Shown here: one piece after another, positions 58,716 through 64,000 of the stretch
Layout: the number at the start of each line of letters is the position of its first letter
Position numbering within the stretch: the first letter of the stretch is position 1
Notes under the pieces: generated by a model
Databases searched by the model: none
The model's input: the letters and a program-made list of their open reading frames with translations, nothing else
Told to the model about the DNA's origin: nothing
Translations under genes and position numbers: made by a program
Assembly (NCBI RefSeq): GCF_020740795.1
Contig: NC_067285.1
Coordinates: 14,438,001 to 14,502,000 of the forward strand
Origin: Apus apus
Lineage: Eukaryota > Chordata > Aves > Apodiformes > Apodidae
Reading direction: 5' to 3'
Length of the DNA: 64,000 bases

Positions 58716-61700
58716 CGGGTGAATAATCGCCCAGAGGGATGGATGGCGGGTCCCCAGGCAGCCACCATCTGCTGCTCAAGCAGGCCAGCGGCCACCCGGC
58801 TCCAGGTGGACGGAGAGATCCCACACACCAGCTCCCAGCCCTGATCAAACCACCCCAAAGCCTCGCTGTCCCCTGCAGCACTGGGGTGAAGGACAAGGAG
58901 CCCACGGAGGGCCACGGGGTGCAATGGGGGGTGCGATGGAGCCTGCAATGTACAAGCCAGCACACATCCCTGAAAGCACCCTGGAGACCCCCACAGACCT
59001 GCCGATGTGAGACAGGGATGTCTGCCAGATCCAGCCACACCGGCACAGCCAGCCCCCACTGGACTCCCAAGGGGATGCCGGGGGCTCCCATGCTTGCTGG
59101 CCCCGTCCCACCATTGGAGCAGGTTCCCAGGAGCAGCAGCTGCCAGCACCCCGCCCTGAGCCCCACGGGAGCCCCGGCACGCCCCACGGCTGGCAGGACC
59201 CGGCACGCTGGGCCCGGGCGCTGCCGAGGCATGTGGCTCCCCCCCGGTGAGCAGCCGGGCAGACAGGCTGACCTGGATGGGGCGCAGCGGCGGGCGAGCT
59301 GCCAGGCAGCTCCGGCTCCACCGGCTCAGCCGGCCTCACCACACACGGGCACGTCTCCCCCCGCCCTGCCACAGGCAGGGGACCCAAAGCCGGCCGTGCT
59401 GGGCGGCCAGCCACGCCAGGGCCAAGGCGGGATCCCCACTACCCGCCTGCAGCCCCAGGCCAGGCGCTTCCCGGTGCCCAGGAGTCACCAGCATTGCTGC
59501 CCAGAGCTGCAGAGAGTGAGCCCAGCGGTGGAGGGAAGTGTCTGGAAGGTGCCAGGCACTGCCCACTACCATGGGCAGGCTGCAGGGTAGGGCACAGGGA
59601 CAGGATGGGAGCAGTCACCCAGCTGCGATGGATGCAAGAGGGCAGTAAAAAGCATCAGGGTTAAGGAAAGCAGTGCCACTAGCACTGGGACCCAAGATGT
59701 CCACTCACTGTGACCTGTCAGCCAACACAGAAGCATCAACACCACTGCCAAGCTGCTCGGGACCACAAGCCCACAGTTGCAGGGATCGCAGACATAGCCA
59801 AGCAAGCAAGGGCTGGTAAAAAATAGAGGGAGTCACCTCCCAGGCATTATATCCAACTTGCAACAAGAGAAATCTCCATTTCACTCCTCGATTCTTGTCT
59901 TCTTGGGGCTTGAGTGCCTTTTTGCTGTGTTTCCCTGAGGCAGACAAACCCAGTCTTTCACCCGCACCCACCAGGACACACCAGTCCCGTGGGGCTAGAG
60001 CCAGCTCAGCTGGTCTGCCCGGGGCTTGCTGCTCCTGCTCCTCGCTCCCGTCTGCCCACAGTGGGGATAAATGGGCCATGGCACAATTTCTCATCCAGCT
60101 GCCAACAACATCAGCTCCTTGTTCTTACCAAACATTTTCACAGATAAAAATTTTTTACCTAGGAAGGTCGGTGCTGGTGCAAGGGAATGTTTGCTTTCTG
60201 CTTTAATCCCTGTCAACTTGTGCCTAATGGAAATTATAATTCCACTGAAATTGCACTAGAAACACAGCATTTCCATATCTTCTGCGTTGCTGTTAAATGA
60301 GTGTTAAAGTGTGCTTGATGCACAGGAAACTTCCCAAAAGCACGTGTCTTCTCTTGAAAATGAACTGTTTTGTTAAGCCCCAACAGCAGCAGCTGGAGAC
60401 AGGAAGCCTGAACTGTTTGTTTCTGGTCACCATGATGAAAAAAATCAGATCAAGCAGGTCTCATACTCTTGATAGTTTGTTTTTTTTTCACTATGAAAAT
60501 GGGAGAAAAAAGCCCCCCGAAGTTTCTTGCTGTCCTTGGTCCCCATCTAGCTTCTCAGAGTGCAGTAAGGTCTCCTGGGGTGGTGAGACCAGGGGTACAC
60601 ACTCCATCCACTCTGCTTCTTGTGCTCTCCCCTAACTACTTGCTCCTGCAGGTGAGACAACAGACAAGCCAGCCCACTGCTCCAGCCCCAAACATCCATT
60701 TCCATTCTGGGCCTTCCCAAGCAAGTCAATACAGACACAACTTGCTTTTGGGGCTTCACTGGGTGACATATCTCAGGAGCTACAGCAGTGGAGAGCAGCC
60801 TGTTATGGGACCTCCGCAATGCTTGCATCCTGACCAGGAGTTATTTTTTAATGGAGCATAAAATACATTACTGAATTCACTAACAATAGCCTTAGGATTT
60901 GATACAGGCTGTTCGAATTCCATGTTCACTGTAGACACTCACAGTATACGCCTTACATGAAACAACACAATTACTTTACAACAGCATCAACACCAACTTT
61001 TTTACCCACACAAAGGTCATGCTGGTCTAGAAGATCCCTCTGTCACCACCTCTCCCATTCATGCTGCCCCAGCTCCCTGCAAGCCCTGTCCTGCTGGGCT
61101 CACTGACCCAGACCCTCAGGATGTGGCCCTTCCCAAACCAAGTCCAGCACTTGGCCCCAACCAATGTCTCCCCATGCCCCTGCTCTGCCTCCCACTTGGA
61201 GCATGGTGGATCTGGGCAGGCTCAGTGCAAGCAGGGATGCCATCTGGTGGCTGGGCATGCGATGCCCCTGTGGATCCCAAGCCGACAGGACAGGCTTTCT
61301 GTGGCTGTCACTGAGCACCACAAAAACATGTGCATGGTCGGAAAGGAAAAAAAATCAGGCTAACACTGCAGCTGACAAGCTACCAGCCTGGGCAGGTTCC
61401 AGCAAACGTCACGGTGCCCATGGCCAGGAGGGCAGCCCCATGGCTCCTCCTTAGCAGGGAAGCACAGGAGAAGGGAACCCCAGAGAGGGATGCCCCAGCT
61501 CAGCATCCTGTGCCAAGTCCAGGTCCCCAGCCAGGGCAGGACAGAGCTGGCTGGTGCTGCACAGAACGGCCACAAGAGCTTGGTCAAAGAAGCAGCTCCA
61601 GGCAGGCAAGTGCCCGGGGAAGGGAAGGCGGGTGCTCTGTTCTGCTGGTGACTCACGTGCAGCCCAGTGCTGCCCAACCCTCTGCCTGCCTTCTCCTCTG

Positions 61701-62164
61701 TTTTCCAGGCCTGGGAGCTGCCAGCCCCACAGGGAAAGCCCTTCTGGTGCACTGCCTGGCGGGTTCACTGGAGCAGGAATGGTTAAAAACTAAATTAAGC
61801 CCCCAGAGCTGGGGAACAGTAGGTTTCCCAAGGAGCCAAGAGCACAGCAGCACCTCAGCCAGGAGACAACAGAGCACCGTGAGCTGAGACCAGCCAGGCC
61901 AGGGAGCTGCCTACCCAGGCAGGGGACACACAGAGCCTTCCCTGGTGCCTGGCAGGAAGAAAAGTTCGTGCTTGCACTCCCCTTGGCTCCATCTTGCTCG
62001 CAAAGAGCTGCCAAGGATAAAGGGGAAGAAGCACTGGCTTCTTGCTCCTACAGCTGCAGCCACCGGCAGGAATCAGTGCTCCCCATCCCAGAGAGAAGCT
62101 GTCTCGGGCCAGGCACGTTCCGTGCAAGCAGCAAAGCTCAGCAACAAGGCAGAAGCTCCAGATG

Positions 62165-62166
<2 letters not shown>

Positions 62167-62195
<29 letters not shown>
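62167..62195 (+). repeat. Poly(A) tract of 29
   Basis: An uninterrupted A run followed by GTGATAAAAATAAATGAAG. It could be the tail of a retroposed copy, but the sequence before it was not recognised. Confidence 0.9.
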
Positions 62196-62197
<2 letters not shown>

Positions 62198-63267
62198 GAT
62201 AAAAATAAATGAAGAAACGGGGCTTGAAAGAGGCCACAGGGTTAGAGCTCAGCAGAGGAGCATCCTGCTCCTCCCAGCAGCCGGGTGAAGAAGAGGGGAT
62301 AGCCTTGGCTAAAGGCTGTTGCTGCCTCCCAGCATGCACCCTGCCTGCTCCTTCCTGGCTGCCTAACGAGGCTTCAAAGTGTAAATAGCGGCATTGTTTC
62401 TACGGGCTGCCTCGCTGGGGTGTGGAAGCTGTGATAGCAGCAGGAAATCCATCTTCCCAGCCCTGCCCTGCCAGCAGGGCTGCTGGGAGGGTGTTCTCCA
62501 GGAGGGTGCTATCTGGAGCTGGGTGCAGGGCAGCATCTTCAGTAATTCGCAAGGCTTTGCCTGGCTATGGTGCCTGGTGTCAGTGAAGATGGCTGGGCCA
62601 AGGGACAAACACAGACAAGTATCCAGAGCAACTGGGACTGGCAGAAGCACACAGACCAGTCTCCACAAACCTGCCTTCACCTTTTATTCTTCAGAGCAGA
62701 GGGGCTGGAGTGAGGCCAGTTGCAAACCTTGATGCCGTTATTAAACTGATAGGACCCCAGACAGCACACACAAAGGCATGCCCATGCCCAAGACATACTT
62801 GGTGACAATCTCAATTTGCAGCAACCCCATTTGCTCTGGAAACGCAGATCTGACCCAGCTGAAGCTACCAGGGGGCCGGGATGTCTGGGGAAGAGAGACA
62901 CTGCTGCTGTAGGAGACCATGGGATGATTCCACGAACCCAGCAGCATCCAGAGATTGACCGTGGCCAGCATGCGGTCCAGCCCTGACCTGCACGGAGACA
63001 AAACCTGCAGCACCACCTGCCCTGCTGAGTGCAGGGATTACGCTCTCGCTTTTCTCTAGCCACACATCTGAGCCAGCCATGGAGCTTATCTTGACCACGA
63101 GCTGCCTCCCTGCCTGCTCCACGTGGCTGCACACGGTGTCCCCTGCATGCAAGGGAGCAGAAAGGGACACATGCCCCAGCTCCAGGCTGCATCCTGCGGC
63201 AGTACAGAAAGCAGCTGGAGCAGCGGGTGCTCCTCTCTACCAACTGGCCTGCAAACTCACTGGGACA

Positions 63268-63310
63268 GCTAGACAATTAATCATTAGTTGCAGTTAATAA
63301 TTACTAAGTG
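63268..63310. promoter_or_regulatory. TAAT-rich candidate homeodomain-binding element
   Basis: ATTAATCATTAG and TTAATAATTAC stand close together in a G+C-rich neighbourhood, giving clustered TAAT cores typical of homeodomain sites. Candidate enhancer only; no direct evidence of function. Confidence 0.3.
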
Positions 63311-64000
63311 TCAAACCTGATGCAAGCGGCAAGGCGGCGCTATCCAAAAAGCACTGGGTGTTGAGAGCTCGTCTGGAACATGGATTTGGGGGTCGAGGCC
63401 CACAGCACTGCTGCAGCCTCAACTCTGCCACAACCCAGACCTCCCAGGAAGGCATCCTGCGGAGTTGGGTACTCAGCAGTGATCCAAAGGACCTCACTGC
63501 CCTGCGAGGTACCCTAGAGGTACCAGGACTCTCCCCTTCCCTCTTCAGTCCCTCAGATGATTCAGACACGTGGATGGGGATTTCTCTGGGAGGGAAAACG
63601 GGAAAAGAGCATGCCCTGCCAATTGCAAAACAGCCTGAAAATTGAACCACATCCAAGGCTGCAAGCCCCAGATGCAATCCCACAGATAACCCAGTTTCAG
63701 CTCCACTACTATCAACCTACCACGAGGCAGTAATTTCCTGTGACTCTCGGGGAAATATCCCACTGTCCCTAATTACTCCTTTCAGCTCGCCGTCTCAAAG
63801 ACGATCCGTAATCAAACGCTGCCAGTTTCAGCCTCAGGAATGCACCTTTCACATTTTTGGCCACCTTCCCTGTCACCCAGATCTCTCCACCCCAGGGTCC
63901 TGCAACCCTATGGAGCTCTGGTGGCATCTAGGCTCCCATCCCTTCCACAGCACACACCGGGGCAGCACCAGCAACCAACCAACCAACATGGTGTGGGCTG

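Larger units (their letters stand above)
58255..64000. other. LDB1: LDB1 5' intron and/or upstream region
   Basis: No coding exon was found to the right of 58,254. The short N-terminal exon of the long LDB1 isoform (starting MSVGC in human) was searched for on the minus strand and not seen, so the promoter probably lies beyond the window. The stretch contains an RFX-like palindrome (58,704), a CpG-rich patch (about 59,140-59,440), an A+T-rich island (about 60,090-60,330), an A29 tract (62,167) and TAAT-rich patches (about 63,270 and 63,770). Confidence 0.6.

Noticed and set aside
58255-64000. Search for the first exon of the long LDB1 isoform (MSVGC...)
   Set aside because: No minus-strand ATG-TCN-GTN-GGN-TGY pattern with a following donor was found; the exon is probably outside the window.
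1-64000. CRISPR arrays, operons, phage or toxin systems, tRNA or rRNA genes
   Set aside because: No regularly spaced identical repeats, prokaryotic gene layout or structured RNA gene was seen; the window is a vertebrate nuclear locus.

Overview
This is nuclear DNA from a bird. The evidence is CR1 LINE fragments ending in the typical ATTCTATG repeats, vertebrate split genes with GT-AG introns, CpG-island promoters, and the gene order ARMH3 / HPS6 / prominin / LDB1. That order matches human 10q24.32 (ARMH3-HPS6-LDB1) apart from an extra prominin gene, which placental mammals appear to lack here (from memory). The species cannot be named from sequence alone. No bacterial operon, CRISPR array, phage or toxin system is present.

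Layout. Positions 1-30.8 kb are the 5' half of ARMH3 (C10orf76) on the minus strand: thirteen coding exons between 6.39 and 23.58 kb, long A+T-rich introns, and a probable non-coding first exon at about 30.73 kb. From 30.2 to 31.55 kb lies a CpG island that serves as a head-to-head promoter for ARMH3 (leftward) and HPS6 (rightward). HPS6 (31,566-34,025, +) has an intronless coding region of 819 codons with a 3' UTR ending near 35.2 kb. From 37.37 to 48.43 kb a minus-strand five-membrane-span prominin gene was reconstructed in 24 coding exons. It is best called PROM3, the third vertebrate prominin. From 48.7 to 51.9 kb is intergenic sequence with an orphan CpG island and a ~52-bp minisatellite. 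LDB1 (minus) runs from its poly(A) signal at 51.91 kb to a coding exon at 58.25 kb. Its 375-residue short form is complete in ten exons. The rest of the window is LDB1 upstream/intron sequence with candidate regulatory elements.

Functions. The genes do not form one pathway. ARMH3 works with PI4KB at the Golgi. HPS6 is a BLOC-2 subunit for lysosome-related organelles. Prominins organise cholesterol-rich membrane protrusions. LDB1 is the nuclear LIM-domain adaptor that dimerises to bridge enhancers and promoters. The shared features are the bidirectional ARMH3/HPS6 promoter and the prominin-LDB1 neighbourhood, which mirrors PROM1-LDB2 elsewhere in vertebrate genomes.

Points most worth a second look are an apparent extra G at one prominin splice donor, a duplicated in-frame splice donor in LDB1, an unidentified spliced-looking ORF next to the ARMH3/HPS6 promoter, and the missing signal-peptide exon of the prominin. 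I did not find a wholly new biological system here.
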